Shown here: positions 1-9,248 of the stretch, piece by piece
Layout: the number at the start of each line of letters is the position of its first letter
How positions within the stretch are numbered: position 1 is the first letter of the stretch
NCBI RefSeq assembly: GCF_001038455.1
Contig: NZ_LDUY01000003.1
Span: 1-64,000 of the forward strand
DNA: 64,000 bases
Reading direction: 5' to 3'
From: Fructobacillus sp. EFB-N1
Lineage (GTDB): Bacteria; Bacillota; Bacilli; Lactobacillales; Lactobacillaceae
The notes under the pieces: model-generated
What the model was told of the DNA's origin: nothing
The model's database searches: none
The model's input: the letters and a program-made list of their open reading frames with translations, nothing else
Position numbers and translations under genes: made by a program

Positions 1-259
1 ATTCTTTGGGTTTTTATTTTAAATTTTCTCGTTCGAATTAATTATAGAATCTGCCTTTATTAAAAAGTGGTGGTTCTTTTCTATCAAAATTTCTGAAGGG
101 TTTTGGTTTTGTGGCTATAATTACCATTAAGATAATGTTCATGATGTGTTTATAGCGACTAAACGTAAATTGCCTTTCAACAACCCCCTTGACTATCTTT
201 GGTATAATAGAAGTAATATGCACTGGCTGATTTTTCCAGTGAAGTGTTTGATAAGATAG
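1..259 (+). promoter_or_regulatory. nadR upstream region: promoter and 5' UTR hairpin
   Basis: AT-rich, with no convincing gene. A TGG-TATAAT extended -10 box lies at 203-208. A clear -35 is not visible at the right spacing. Right after the expected transcription start a 6-bp hairpin (CACTGG 221-226 with CCAGTG 236-241) occupies the 5' UTR of nadR. A 13-codon frame (ATG at 218, TAG at 257-259) ends immediately before the first possible nadR ATG at 260; it has no Shine-Dalgarno sequence and may be chance. Confidence 0.55.
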
Positions 260-274
260 ATGTTAGGAAGACTG

Positions 275-1390
275 ATGGTCAAGAAAAACTTAGTCAAAGC
301 AAACTTAACAGGTGACCGAATTGGGGTCTTTTTTGGAACCTTGGCACCGATGCACATTGGGCACCAGGCCGAAATTTATAAGGCCGCAGCCCTGAATGAT
401 GGGGTCGTTGTGATTACTTCGGGGTACACAGGCGACCGTGGCGATCAAATTGGTTTGCCGGTTGAAAAGCGGTTCCGTTACCTCCGGGAGGCCTTCAATG
501 ATGAAGACAACATCAAGGTTGATTATATCAATGAAGATGATATTCCTCAGATGCCGAACGGTTGGCAGGAGTGGACAGACCGGTTGACGGCGACGATTCG
601 ACGAAATATTGTCAACCCTGAGGCGCAGATTACGCTATATACAGGTGAAGCAGACTATAAGGAAATGCTGGAAAAGATGTTGCCAAAAGATGGTCATTTC
701 CGTGTCTCATTAATGGACCGCACCATTTTAAAGGTATCGGCAACAGCTGTTCGTAATGATCCCTTGGGGAACTGGGACTTTATTAACCGTGTTTTCCGCC
801 GCCATTTTGCTAAAAAGATTTTGGTCGTTGGGGCACCGCAAACAGGTAAATCAACTTTAACCAGGCGTTTAGCCCGAACATCCAACTCACCTTTTTCGGT
901 AGAGTTTTCACGAACTTACCAGGAAAAATCAAATGTCTTTGATAGTGAACTACTTTTAAAGGATTATTCGCGGATTATTCAAGGCCAGTATGATGCCAAT
1001 TCGGCCGAGATCAACTCACCGGCTAATAACGGCTTGACCTTCTTCGATACGGATGCGATGGTGACCATGGCGGAAGCTAGGGAGTGGTTACCAAAAGATG
1101 ACTTGGCTCAATTGTTACCACTATTTGATAATACAATTCAAGAAGAAGAACTCGATTTGATTTTGGTTATTCCACCAGCAGTGGCTGTTTTAAACGGCGC
1201 AGATCCAATTGAAAGTGCCCAATTTGATCGCCACCTTTGGCAGGTGATTGCCGACTATGGCTATGATGATTTGGCAGTGGCTTTGGATCGGCCGGGTGGA
1301 CCCGATGACCCAGCGGGTTACTATGCCCGGTATATGCAGGCTTTGGAAATTATTGAAGATAAAGTTGGCATTAATTTAACCAAGGTTTAA
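275..1390 (+). CDS. nadR: NadR-type bifunctional NMN adenylyltransferase / nicotinamide riboside kinase
   Basis: This cytosolic NAD salvage enzyme phosphorylates nicotinamide riboside to NMN and adenylates NMN to NAD. Seen: an N-terminal nucleotidyltransferase domain with the HxGH signature (His27 and His30 in MHIGH), then a second P-loop domain with Walker A GAPQTGKS at about residues 186-193, the domain order of NadR. There is no N-terminal repressor HTH as in the enterobacterial protein, so it is probably an enzyme only. I chose ATG 275 (MVKKNL) because AGGAAG sits 4 bases upstream; ATG 260 in the same frame has no ribosome binding site. The gene is monocistronic and closed by a terminator. 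It complements nadV at 61.5 kb. Confidence 0.92.
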   Translation: MVKKNLVKANLTGDRIGVFFGTLAPMHIGHQAEIYKAAALNDGVVVITSGYTGDRGDQIGLPVEKRFRYLREAFNDEDNIKVDYINEDDIPQMPNGWQEWTDRLTATIRRNIVNPEAQITLYTGEADYKEMLEKMLPKDGHFRVSLMDRTILKVSATAVRNDPLGNWDFINRVFRRHFAKKILVVGAPQTGKSTLTRRLARTSNSPFSVEFSRTYQEKSNVFDSELLLKDYSRIIQGQYDANSAEINSPANNGLTFFDTDAMVTMAEAREWLPKDDLAQLLPLFDNTIQEEELDLILVIPPAVAVLNGADPIESAQFDRHLWQVIADYGYDDLAVALDRPGGPDDPAGYYARYMQALEIIEDKVGINLTKV

Positions 1391-1395
1391 GATAA

Positions 1396-1423
1396 GGACC
1401 CTGAACGTTTCGGGTCTTTTTTA
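1396..1423 (+). terminator. Intrinsic terminator after nadR
   Basis: GACCC (1397-1401) pairs with GGGTC (1412-1416) and is followed by a T6 tract. It separates nadR from the priA operon. Confidence 0.8.
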
Positions 1424-1485
1424 TTCTAGCTTTATCTATTGCAAGTAAGCTATTGAAAACATAACAAAGAAGGAGGTGACCAGCG

Positions 1486-3909
1486 GTGGCACTGACGTAC
1501 GCACAGGTGGTGGTGGATGTTCCCACCCAACAAACGAATCGACCGTATACTTATTTGATTCCAGATGAGATTCAAGATGAAGTGCAACCCGGTGTCCGTG
1601 TTTTGGTCGCCTTTGGTTACCGCTCGGTTTTGGGTTATGTGTTAAAAATCGGTGTCGAATTGCCAGCTGATTTAGCCGTTGACCAGGTCAAGGATATTTT
1701 GACGGTCTTAGATGACCATCCGGTTCTCAGCCAGGAAATGTTGGACTTATCCGAGGAATTGGCGCAAACTAATTTTTCATTCCAGGTCTCTTTTTTGGCT
1801 TTGATGCTGCCAACCGCTTTAAAGGCATCCTACAAGAAGCGTTTGCGAGCACAAGCTGGCTTGTTGCCTGCTGACCGTGTGGCCTACTTAGACGGTCAGG
1901 AGGAGCGCTTAGTTAAAACCAAGGACTTTTCGGCGAAGGAGTGGCGGCAGGTCCGCCAGTTAGCTGCGGCAGGTCAACTGTCAATCGAAACGGTGATTGA
2001 AAATAAGGGCCGAATTAAAACGGAACTGGCCTATCAGGTAACCAGTGACCAGGGCCTATTGGGCCAAGCGGAAGAAACTTTGCGTAAATCAGCTAAAAGT
2101 CAGGCTGCTTTGTTGGCCTTTTGCCAGGAACACCCTGGTGAAACCTTTACGAAGCGCGATTGGTTGGCCCAAGTTGATGTCGCTGCAGCAACATTGACAA
2201 CTGGTGTCAAAAACGGCTGGTTGGTCAAGCGCCAGGTTGAGCAGAAGCGGCGTCCCGGAGCACTGGCCTCGGGCAAAGTTGAAGCAGTTAAGGTTTTAAA
2301 CGAAGATCAGCAGAAGGCTTATGATGCCGTGACTGCAGCCATTACGGCTAAGGAAAAGACGACCTTTTTGCTTGAGGGGATTACCGGGTCTGGGAAGACT
2401 GAGGTTTACCTCCAAGCGGCGCAAAAAACGATTGATCAGGGGGAACAAGTCCTCTTTTTAGTTCCTGAAATTGCGCTGACACCACAGATGCAAAAACGAG
2501 TGGCAGACCGTTTTGGGGATGCAACTGCAGTCCTGCATTCTGGTCTGTCGGCCGGAGAGCGCTATGATGAATGGCGTCGAATTCAATCCTGCCAGGTTAA
2601 GGTGGTGGTTGGTGCCCGGTCAGCGGTCTTTGCCCCGCTAGCTAAGCTGGGCTTGATTATCGTTGATGAGGAGCACGAAACTTCCTATAGCCAAAGCGAA
2701 AATCCACATTATTCTGCCCGCGACGTGGCCTTATGGCGGGGCGCCTATCATCAGGCACCCGTTGTTTTGGGTTCTGCAACCCCTTCACTGGAAAGTCGAG
2801 CTCGGGCGCAAAAGGGCGTTTATCAATTGCTGACGCTAACGAAACGGGCAGCGGCAGCGGCCACGTTGCCACCGGTTGAGATTGTTGATATGCGACAGAC
2901 GGTTGTTCTAAAAGGGGATACTAATTTTTCAACCGAACTTTTGGAAAAGTTGAAAGATCATTTAGCCCGTGGGGAACAAGCCGTTTTGCTACTGAACCGC
3001 CGGGGCTTTTCTTCCTTTGTGATGTGTCGGGACTGTGGCTATGTTCCAAAAGACCCTAATTGTAACTTGGCCATGACCCTGCACATGGATACGAAAACCT
3101 TGAAGTGCCATTACTGCGACTTTCAGGCACCAATTCCGCATATTTGTCCAAGCTGTGGATCAAAGCGGATTCGCTACTACGGAACTGGGACTGAAAAGGT
3201 CCAAGAAGAATTGAGCCGTGTTCTACCGGAGTACCCGGTAATCCGCTTGGACCAGGATACGACGAAGAAGAAGGGCGCCATGGCGCAAGCCCTGGCTGAT
3301 TTTGGCGCTAAAAAAGCACAAATCTTGTTGGGAACGCAAATGGTTGCCAAGGGCTTGGACTTTGAGGATGTTACCCTGGTTGGCGTTTTAAATGCTGATA
3401 CGGGATTGGGCTTACCTGATTTTCGTGCCAGTGAAAAAACCTTTGAACTGCTTACCCAGGTTGCCGGGCGTGCTGGTCGAGGTGACCGGGCAGGGGAAGT
3501 GGTGATTCAAACGTTTAATCCGAAACACTACGCTCTGACGTTTGCCCAGCGCCACGATTATGAGGGCTTTTACCGACAAGAAATGGCCATCCGCCATACC
3601 GGTGAATTTCCGCCCTACTACTACACAATTCAGATTCAGAGTTCGCACCCTGATGAAAATCTAGTGGCCATCCAGAGTGCCAAAATTGGCCTTTGGCTGC
3701 GAAAAAAATTACCACAGGATGTTTTGATGCTTGGACCATCGCCTCAAGCTATTGCAAAGCTAAAGGGGCGGTACTATTTCCAGATTTTACTCAAATTGAA
3801 GAACCCCCATGAGGCAGATGCATTACTGCGTGACTTGGTTGATCGCTCGCAAAAGGCTGAGGCTGGTTTCCAGCTTTCGGTGAAGCGTGACCCAGTTACC
3901 TTTATGTAA
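1486..3909 (+). CDS. priA: Primosomal protein N' (replication restart helicase PriA)
   Basis: PriA is a superfamily 2 3'-5' DNA helicase that recognises stalled forks and reloads the replisome. Seen: N-terminal DNA-binding region (start MALTYAQVVVD), Walker A GITGSGKTE near residue 300, DEEHE box near 394, a cysteine-rich zinc insert at about 513-568, and helicase motifs TQMVAKGLDF and QVAGRAGR. The length of 807 residues is normal. The start is GTG 1486 behind AAGGAGGTGA. The zinc insert carries KDPNC where B. subtilis PriA has QCPNC, so one of the eight usual cysteine ligands is an aspartate. It heads the priA-fmt-rsmB-stp-prkC run, although fmt also has its own promoter candidate. Confidence 0.97.
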   Translation: MALTYAQVVVDVPTQQTNRPYTYLIPDEIQDEVQPGVRVLVAFGYRSVLGYVLKIGVELPADLAVDQVKDILTVLDDHPVLSQEMLDLSEELAQTNFSFQVSFLALMLPTALKASYKKRLRAQAGLLPADRVAYLDGQEERLVKTKDFSAKEWRQVRQLAAAGQLSIETVIENKGRIKTELAYQVTSDQGLLGQAEETLRKSAKSQAALLAFCQEHPGETFTKRDWLAQVDVAAATLTTGVKNGWLVKRQVEQKRRPGALASGKVEAVKVLNEDQQKAYDAVTAAITAKEKTTFLLEGITGSGKTEVYLQAAQKTIDQGEQVLFLVPEIALTPQMQKRVADRFGDATAVLHSGLSAGERYDEWRRIQSCQVKVVVGARSAVFAPLAKLGLIIVDEEHETSYSQSENPHYSARDVALWRGAYHQAPVVLGSATPSLESRARAQKGVYQLLTLTKRAAAAATLPPVEIVDMRQTVVLKGDTNFSTELLEKLKDHLARGEQAVLLLNRRGFSSFVMCRDCGYVPKDPNCNLAMTLHMDTKTLKCHYCDFQAPIPHICPSCGSKRIRYYGTGTEKVQEELSRVLPEYPVIRLDQDTTKKKGAMAQALADFGAKKAQILLGTQMVAKGLDFEDVTLVGVLNADTGLGLPDFRASEKTFELLTQVAGRAGRGDRAGEVVIQTFNPKHYALTFAQRHDYEGFYRQEMAIRHTGEFPPYYYTIQIQSSHPDENLVAIQSAKIGLWLRKKLPQDVLMLGPSPQAIAKLKGRYYFQILLKLKNPHEADALLRDLVDRSQKAEAGFQLSVKRDPVTFM

Positions 3910-3995
3910 GGATTCATGCGGTCTTGGCAGAGACGTTTTGGTGTCATTGGATGGTACTTAATTGGTACTGCCTTGGCGTCAATGAGTCTTTTGAT

Positions 3996-4038
3996 TGAAT
4001 TTGTTATAATGAATGAAAGCGCCGACTTTCTAATCGGC
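3996..4038 (+). promoter_or_regulatory. Candidate fmt promoter and 5' UTR hairpin
   Basis: A TGT-TATAAT extended -10 lies about 55 bases before the fmt ATG, without a clear -35 box. It is followed by a GCCGA/TCGGC hairpin (4021-4038) in the predicted 5' UTR. This would allow fmt and downstream genes to be transcribed apart from priA. Confidence 0.5.
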
Positions 4039-4057
4039 AGAACTAGTGAGGAAGTTA

Positions 4058-5029
4058 ATGACCAATCGCGTTGTCTTTATGGGAACACCCCAATTTGCTG
4101 TTCCAATTTTAGAGGCCTTAGTGGCTGATCCCCAATATGATGTTTTGGCTGTTGTCACACAGCCTGACCGACCACAGGGTCGCAAGCAAAAGTTGTCACC
4201 AAGTCCGGTTAAAATGGCCGCCTTAGCCCATGATTTACCGGTCTTACAGCCGGAAAAAATCAGTGGTTCAGCCGAAATGGCCGAATTAATTGGTCTGGCT
4301 CCTGATTTTATTGTGACGGCCGCTTTTGGGCAATTCTTGCCGGAAAAGTTGTTGCAGGCAGCCAAGGTGGCGGCGGTGAATGCCCATGCTTCCTTGCTGC
4401 CAAAGTATCGTGGTGGTGCGCCAGTTCATTACGCGATTATGAACGGTGACCAAGAAACGGGTGTTTCATTGATGTACATGGTCAAGAAAATGGACGCTGG
4501 TGATGTGATTGATGTGGTTAAGGTGCCGATTGAGGCAACTGACAACGTGGGGACCATGTTTGATAAGTTGAGCGCTGTCGCAGCACCATTGGTTCTTGCT
4601 AACTTGCCCAAATTGGCAGCGGGAACAGCTCAAACAGAGCCACAAGACCCTGACCAGGTTAGTTTTTCACCAAACATCAGTCGTGACCAGCAGAACTTAG
4701 ATTTTGCTAAAGAGACTGCTGAACAGTTAAACTGGCATATTCGTGGCTTGTACCCAACTCATCCAGCCCATGCCGTGGTTGGTGGCGAACGCTTTAAACT
4801 CGTGGAAACGACACCGTTAGCTGAAACAACAGAAGCAAAGCCGGGCGTGATTACAAAAAAAGATAAGAAAAACCTGGTGATTGCGGCCGCTGATGGAACG
4901 CAATTAGCAATCCAAAGTTTGCAGCCAGCCGGCAAGAGCGTCATGGCCGTGGCCGCCTATTTGAATGGCGCCGGTCAAAAGTATACAGTGGGCGACCAGT
5001 GGGTCACCATCGAGGAAGTTAATGCCTAA
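4058..5029 (+). CDS. fmt: Methionyl-tRNA formyltransferase
   Basis: Fmt transfers a formyl group from 10-formyltetrahydrofolate to Met-tRNA(fMet), producing the initiator tRNA. Seen: N-terminal FMGTPQFAVP fold, catalytic NAHASLLP with Asn108 and His110 (the same numbering as E. coli Fmt), followed by RGGAPVHYAI, and a C-terminal OB-like domain. ATG 4058 was chosen because GAGGAAG precedes it; the longer frame from GTG 4046 has no ribosome binding site. The last codons overlap the start of rsmB by 8 bases, which suggests translational coupling. Confidence 0.96.
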   Translation: MTNRVVFMGTPQFAVPILEALVADPQYDVLAVVTQPDRPQGRKQKLSPSPVKMAALAHDLPVLQPEKISGSAEMAELIGLAPDFIVTAAFGQFLPEKLLQAAKVAAVNAHASLLPKYRGGAPVHYAIMNGDQETGVSLMYMVKKMDAGDVIDVVKVPIEATDNVGTMFDKLSAVAAPLVLANLPKLAAGTAQTEPQDPDQVSFSPNISRDQQNLDFAKETAEQLNWHIRGLYPTHPAHAVVGGERFKLVETTPLAETTEAKPGVITKKDKKNLVIAAADGTQLAIQSLQPAGKSVMAVAAYLNGAGQKYTVGDQWVTIEEVNA

Positions 5030-6368
5030 TCAAGTAAAAAACAGTCAAAATCCCCGTTTGCTAGCAGTTACCACGTTAGCTAAAATTAAAAACGGTGCAT
5101 ATTCTAACCTGCAGTTGAACCAGGTGATTAAGAGCCATCAACTGAAAGCGGTTGATAAGGGTCTCTTAACAACCCTGGTTTATGGAACGATTCAGTATCG
5201 TCTATTACTAGAATACTGGTTGGCACCTTTTGTAAAGGGGAAAAAATTAGAACCTTGGGTTAAGGAATTACTCTTGACGGCATTGTTCCAGTGGCATAAA
5301 CTAGACAAAATTCCGAAGCATGCGATTTTTAACGAAACGATTGAAGTGGCTAAAACCCTCGGAAACGTGGGGACAGCTAAATTTGTGACGGCAATTCTTC
5401 ATAATATGGACCGTACAGGTCTTCGTGATGAGAGTAAAATTGCAGACCCAATCGAACATTTATCGATTTCGTATTCGTTACCTGTTTGGCTGGTAAAGGC
5501 CTTATTGGACCAAGTTGGCGAAGATAAGACCAAGAGGATTTTAGCCTCTTTGAATGAAGCACCGGCCCAGGCTGTTCGAGTTAATACGGCTAAGGCAACG
5601 GTTGCTGATACGAAGGCCAGTTTGATGGGCGAAGGACTGTCCGTTCGCGACTCCGCCGTGGCTGCCGATGCCTTGGTGGTTACCGGTGGTCACGTGGCTT
5701 CTTCCAAGGCCTTTATTGGCGGGCTGATTACGATTCAAGATGAATCCGCCATGTTGCCGGTTGAGGCGCTAGACATTGATGAGTCAGTTCACTCTGTTTT
5801 GGATGCCGCAGCCGCTCCCGGTGGCAAGACGACCCAGATTGCCCAGTACTTATCTGGAAATGCCAAGGTTCTGGCCTTAGACATCCACGAGCACAAGGTT
5901 AAGTTGATTAAGGCCAATGCCAACCGCCTTGGTTTAGCTGACCGGGTTGAAGCAAAAGCTTTGGATGCTCGGCAGGTGCCGGAAAAGTTGGACCAAGACT
6001 TTGACCGAATTTTGGTCGATGCGCCTTGTTCTGGCTTAGGACTTTTGCGTCGTAAACCAGAAATTCGCTATGAAAAGTCACTTGAGGATGTTTTGCACCT
6101 CGCTGACTTACAGCTTTCGATTTTAAATGCGACCGCGAAGCGCTTAGCACCTGGTGGCCGTTTGGTTTATAGTACTTGTACGATTTTAAATCAGGAAAAC
6201 GATGGCGTGATTGAACGCTTTTTAGCTGAAAATCCTGATTTTACCTTGTTGAAGACACCAACCGATAAGAAGTTGAAGGATGATCGAGTAGGCGACGTGT
6301 TGAAAATCTACCCGGATGACTACGAGACGGATGGCTTTTTCGTAGCCACCCTTCAAAGGAAGGATTAG
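5022..6368 (+). CDS. rsmB: 16S rRNA m5C967 methyltransferase RsmB (Sun)
   Basis: RsmB methylates a cytosine of 16S rRNA using S-adenosylmethionine. Seen: an N-terminal NusB-like helical RNA-binding domain (about 1-140), a Rossmann methyltransferase domain with DAAAAPGGKTTQ, and both catalytic cysteines of the family: DAPCSGLG (Cys336) and YSTCTI (Cys386). The length of 448 residues is typical. ATG 5022 lies inside the fmt stop region and uses GAGGAAG within fmt as its ribosome binding site; the longer upstream frame is an artefact of reading into fmt. Confidence 0.95.
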   Translation: MPNQVKNSQNPRLLAVTTLAKIKNGAYSNLQLNQVIKSHQLKAVDKGLLTTLVYGTIQYRLLLEYWLAPFVKGKKLEPWVKELLLTALFQWHKLDKIPKHAIFNETIEVAKTLGNVGTAKFVTAILHNMDRTGLRDESKIADPIEHLSISYSLPVWLVKALLDQVGEDKTKRILASLNEAPAQAVRVNTAKATVADTKASLMGEGLSVRDSAVAADALVVTGGHVASSKAFIGGLITIQDESAMLPVEALDIDESVHSVLDAAAAPGGKTTQIAQYLSGNAKVLALDIHEHKVKLIKANANRLGLADRVEAKALDARQVPEKLDQDFDRILVDAPCSGLGLLRRKPEIRYEKSLEDVLHLADLQLSILNATAKRLAPGGRLVYSTCTILNQENDGVIERFLAENPDFTLLKTPTDKKLKDDRVGDVLKIYPDDYETDGFFVATLQRKD

Positions 6369-6373
6369 ATAAG

Positions 6374-7234
6374 ATGGCAATTGCTTATATCAGCGAAAAA
6401 GGCCCTACACGGGTCGATAATCAAGACGCAGTGGGCGCCTTTTATAATCAATCGGGCGAAGCTTTAGTGATTGTCGCTGATGGCGTTGCCTCTAATCCAG
6501 GCTCTAAGCAGGCCAGTCAAATTGTGGTGGAAACACTTGGTTCTGCTTGGCAAAAAAAGAATATGACCGATCCAGAAAGCGTGAAGGACTGGCTAGTGCA
6601 TCAGGCTGCTTTGGCCAACCGCGCGATTTTGTTAGCTGGACAAAAAAATCCGCGGGTTAACAAAATGGCGACAACTGTGGTTTTGGCTGCTTGCTTGCCA
6701 GGAAAAATCTTAGTCGCAAACGCTGGCGATTCCAGAGCCTATTTGTTGCGGGGGGAAAGTGCTGAATTGTTGACCTTTGACCATACCCTGCGTAATGAAA
6801 TCAAGCGTGATAGTGGTCAAATTTATGATGAAAACCTACCTGAGGCTAATTCTTTGACCCGCTATTTGGGGGTTAATCAAAAAGTTGACCTTGAGTGGAC
6901 GACTTTTGTCCCTAAAAAAGATGATTGGCTCTATTTGACCTCCGATGGGCTGGTCAAGGTTCTTTCAATTGAGGACCAAGTCAAACTGCTCCAACCAAGA
7001 CGCCACCGTCCGGGAAATGAGCCGCCATTGGGATCTGTCTTAGATTTGACCGAACGAATCCGGGCCCTGATGAAGGCAGCCAATGCGCGCCAGGCACCGG
7101 ACAATATTACAGCATTGCTGGTGACTGATTTAACGAATCCAAACCAGCAAATGGCGGCCAAGGCCTATGCCGATGTTCGTCAGATACCAGATAATAAGCA
7201 AGAAATGCCGCAACGAACAGGGAGGCAAAATTAA
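6374..7234 (+). CDS. stp: PP2C-type serine/threonine protein phosphatase
   Basis: Stp removes phosphates placed by the PASTA kinase encoded next to it. Seen: PP2C metal-binding motifs (DNQDAVGAF near the N-terminus, VADGVAS, NAGDSRAYL, and PDNITALLV near the C-terminus). At 286 residues it is roughly 40 longer than the B. subtilis PrpC type; the extra part is a polar tail after PDNIT. The stop overlaps the prkC start by one base (TAATG), so the two should be made in fixed ratio. It probably acts on cell wall and division proteins. Confidence 0.95.
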   Translation: MAIAYISEKGPTRVDNQDAVGAFYNQSGEALVIVADGVASNPGSKQASQIVVETLGSAWQKKNMTDPESVKDWLVHQAALANRAILLAGQKNPRVNKMATTVVLAACLPGKILVANAGDSRAYLLRGESAELLTFDHTLRNEIKRDSGQIYDENLPEANSLTRYLGVNQKVDLEWTTFVPKKDDWLYLTSDGLVKVLSIEDQVKLLQPRRHRPGNEPPLGSVLDLTERIRALMKAANARQAPDNITALLVTDLTNPNQQMAAKAYADVRQIPDNKQEMPQRTGRQN

Positions 7235-9090
7235 TGGAACAAGGAACGATGATTGATCACCGCTACCGAGTAGTGCGCCCTCTGGGTGGTGGCGGCATGG
7301 CTAATGTCTACCAAGCTTTTGATACTTATTTGAACCGTGATGTCACGTTGAAGATGATTCGATTGGATATCAAGGACCAACCGGATGCTGTTGAACGCTT
7401 TCAACGTGAGGCAAAATCAGCAACTGCTTTAATCAATGACCATATTGTGCAGGTTTATGATGCCGGTGAATTTGATGGTTCCTCTTATTTGGTGATGGAA
7501 TATGTCGATGGGATGGATTTGAAGGATTATACCCAGGCGCATTTTCCAATCCCTTATCACGAAGTAGTTAATATCATGGAACAGATTCTGGATGCGGTGG
7601 CTACTGCCCATCGTGCCGGTATTATTCATCGTGATTTGAAACCACAAAATATCTTGATTGATAAACAAGGACAAGTGAAGATTACCGATTTTGGGATTGC
7701 GACGGCCAAAAAATCGCAGTCGTTGACTCAGGTACACACAGTGATTGGCTCCATTCACTACCTGGCGCCGGAATTACCAATCGGTCAGCATGCTTCTGCC
7801 CAGTCCGATATTTATGCATTGGGTGTTATTTTGTACGAGCTTTTGACGAACCGAGTGCCTTATCAAGGTGATACGCCCGAACAAGTGGCTTATAAGCATG
7901 GAAACATGCCAATGCCTTTTGTGCGCGATTTTGACAGTCAGGTTCCCCAGCCATTAGAAAATGTTATTTTGCGGGCAACTGCTAAAAATCCAGCAGATCG
8001 TTATTTTTCGGCTGAAGATATGGCCGATGATCTCAAGACCTCGTTGTCCAAAAGACGTTCTCAAGAAAAACGTTATGTACCGGAGACCTCTGATGAAACA
8101 CGTTTAGTCGATACTGATTTATCTGACCGACCCTACGTAGCTGACCCCGATACTTTAAAGGATCCTGAAGAAGGAAAATCAGTTACTGAGCAAATTATTG
8201 ATTACGCTAAGCAGGGGATGTCAGTTAAAAAAATTGCCGCGAAAGTTGATCGGACGCCGAAGTTTGTTCGACAGGTTTTGTCAAAAAATGGCGTTAAGTA
8301 CAAGTCGGCCAAAAAGTGGGTTGTTTCCTTAGTAATGTTACTCTTGTTATTGGCTGGGATTGGCAGTGCGAGCTATTTTGAGAGTAACTACGTTACCATG
8401 CCAGATGTTGCTAATATGTCCTTAAACCAAGCTGAAAGTAAGCTTTCTAATGCTGGATTGACGGTTTCCAGTCCAACTTATGCATCGTCTAAGACGGTGG
8501 CTAATGGTCAAGTGATTAAGACGAAACCTGGATCAGGAGTCTACCTAAAGAAGGGAACTTCCGTTTCTTTGGTGGTTTCCTCTGGTGGGAATAAGGTCAG
8601 CCTAGCGGATTATAGCGGTTGGAGCTATGGCGAGGCAGCTGCACAGTTAAGTGGTCAGGGCTTCACCGTTAAACGAAAAAGCCAAGCTAGTTCTGATGTT
8701 CCTAGTGGGGAAGTAATCTCGCAATCGGTTGAGGCCTTTACCTCTGTTGATCCTAGTTCAACGACAATTACCTTAACGGTTTCAACTGGTCCAAGTAAGG
8801 TACAAGTGCCAAACTTGGTTGGTAAGAACCAAAGTGATGCGATTAGTTGGGCAAACGCCAATCGAATTCAACTTAGTTTTAACTTTACGAATTCTAGCCA
8901 GCCAAGTGGTCAAGTGATTGCTCAAGATACACCATCTGGGTCGCAAATTACTTCAGATAAGACGGTGACCTTGACAATTTCTTCTGGCCAGGAGAGCAGT
9001 TCGAATAGTAATAATTCAAATAATAATGCATCGAGCTCGTCTTCATCTTCATCATCGAGTTCCGCCTCATCATCGTCGAATAACCATTAA
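7234..9090 (+). CDS. prkC: PASTA-domain membrane serine/threonine protein kinase
   Basis: This Hanks-type receptor kinase senses cell wall material and phosphorylates division and wall proteins. Seen: kinase domain about 1-270 with glycine loop LGGGGMA, Lys40, HRDLKPQN (Asp134) and DFG at 152-154; a linker; one transmembrane helix at about 364-384; three extracellular PASTA repeats (opening at YVTMPDVAN, then VSLADYSG, then VQVPNLVG); and a Ser/Asn-rich tail. Unusual: the cytosolic linker at about 316-357 (from VTEQIIDYAKQG to NGVKYK) looks like a resolvase-type helix-turn-helix. A terminator follows the gene. Confidence 0.96.
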   Translation: MEQGTMIDHRYRVVRPLGGGGMANVYQAFDTYLNRDVTLKMIRLDIKDQPDAVERFQREAKSATALINDHIVQVYDAGEFDGSSYLVMEYVDGMDLKDYTQAHFPIPYHEVVNIMEQILDAVATAHRAGIIHRDLKPQNILIDKQGQVKITDFGIATAKKSQSLTQVHTVIGSIHYLAPELPIGQHASAQSDIYALGVILYELLTNRVPYQGDTPEQVAYKHGNMPMPFVRDFDSQVPQPLENVILRATAKNPADRYFSAEDMADDLKTSLSKRRSQEKRYVPETSDETRLVDTDLSDRPYVADPDTLKDPEEGKSVTEQIIDYAKQGMSVKKIAAKVDRTPKFVRQVLSKNGVKYKSAKKWVVSLVMLLLLLAGIGSASYFESNYVTMPDVANMSLNQAESKLSNAGLTVSSPTYASSKTVANGQVIKTKPGSGVYLKKGTSVSLVVSSGGNKVSLADYSGWSYGEAAAQLSGQGFTVKRKSQASSDVPSGEVISQSVEAFTSVDPSSTTITLTVSTGPSKVQVPNLVGKNQSDAISWANANRIQLSFNFTNSSQPSGQVIAQDTPSGSQITSDKTVTLTISSGQESSSNSNNSNNNASSSSSSSSSSSASSSSNNH

Positions 9091-9117
9091 TTTGGATTTT
9101 TGATTAATAGTGATGAC

Positions 9118-9147
9118 AAAAAAGCTACTTTTTAGTGGCTTTTTTTG
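9118..9147 (+). terminator. Intrinsic terminator after prkC
   Basis: AGCTAC (9123-9128) pairs with GTGGCT (9135-9140), followed by a T7 tract. Confidence 0.8.
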
Positions 9148-9233
9148 TTTAAAGATCAGACTCATCAAGGATTAGATTTTTTTCTTTTTTGTTAAGATTC
9201 GGCTGACGGTGTGCACTGGAATTTTTAAAAATA

Positions 9234-9242
9234 TGCTATACT
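9234..9242 (+). promoter_or_regulatory. Extended -10 promoter of rsgA, 6 bases from the ATG
   Basis: TGC-TATACT (TATACT at 9237-9242) is followed by only six bases before ATG 9249, which places the expected transcription start on or next to the start codon. No Shine-Dalgarno sequence is visible. Confidence 0.65.
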
Positions 9243-9248
9243 AAGCGT

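Noticed and set aside
38-223. 61-codon minus-strand frame before nadR
   Set aside because: No ribosome binding site or recognisable domain, AT-rich composition, and it overlaps the nadR promoter.
3916-4128. 70-codon frame between priA and fmt
   Set aside because: It runs into fmt in the wrong frame, has no ribosome binding site and covers the fmt promoter.
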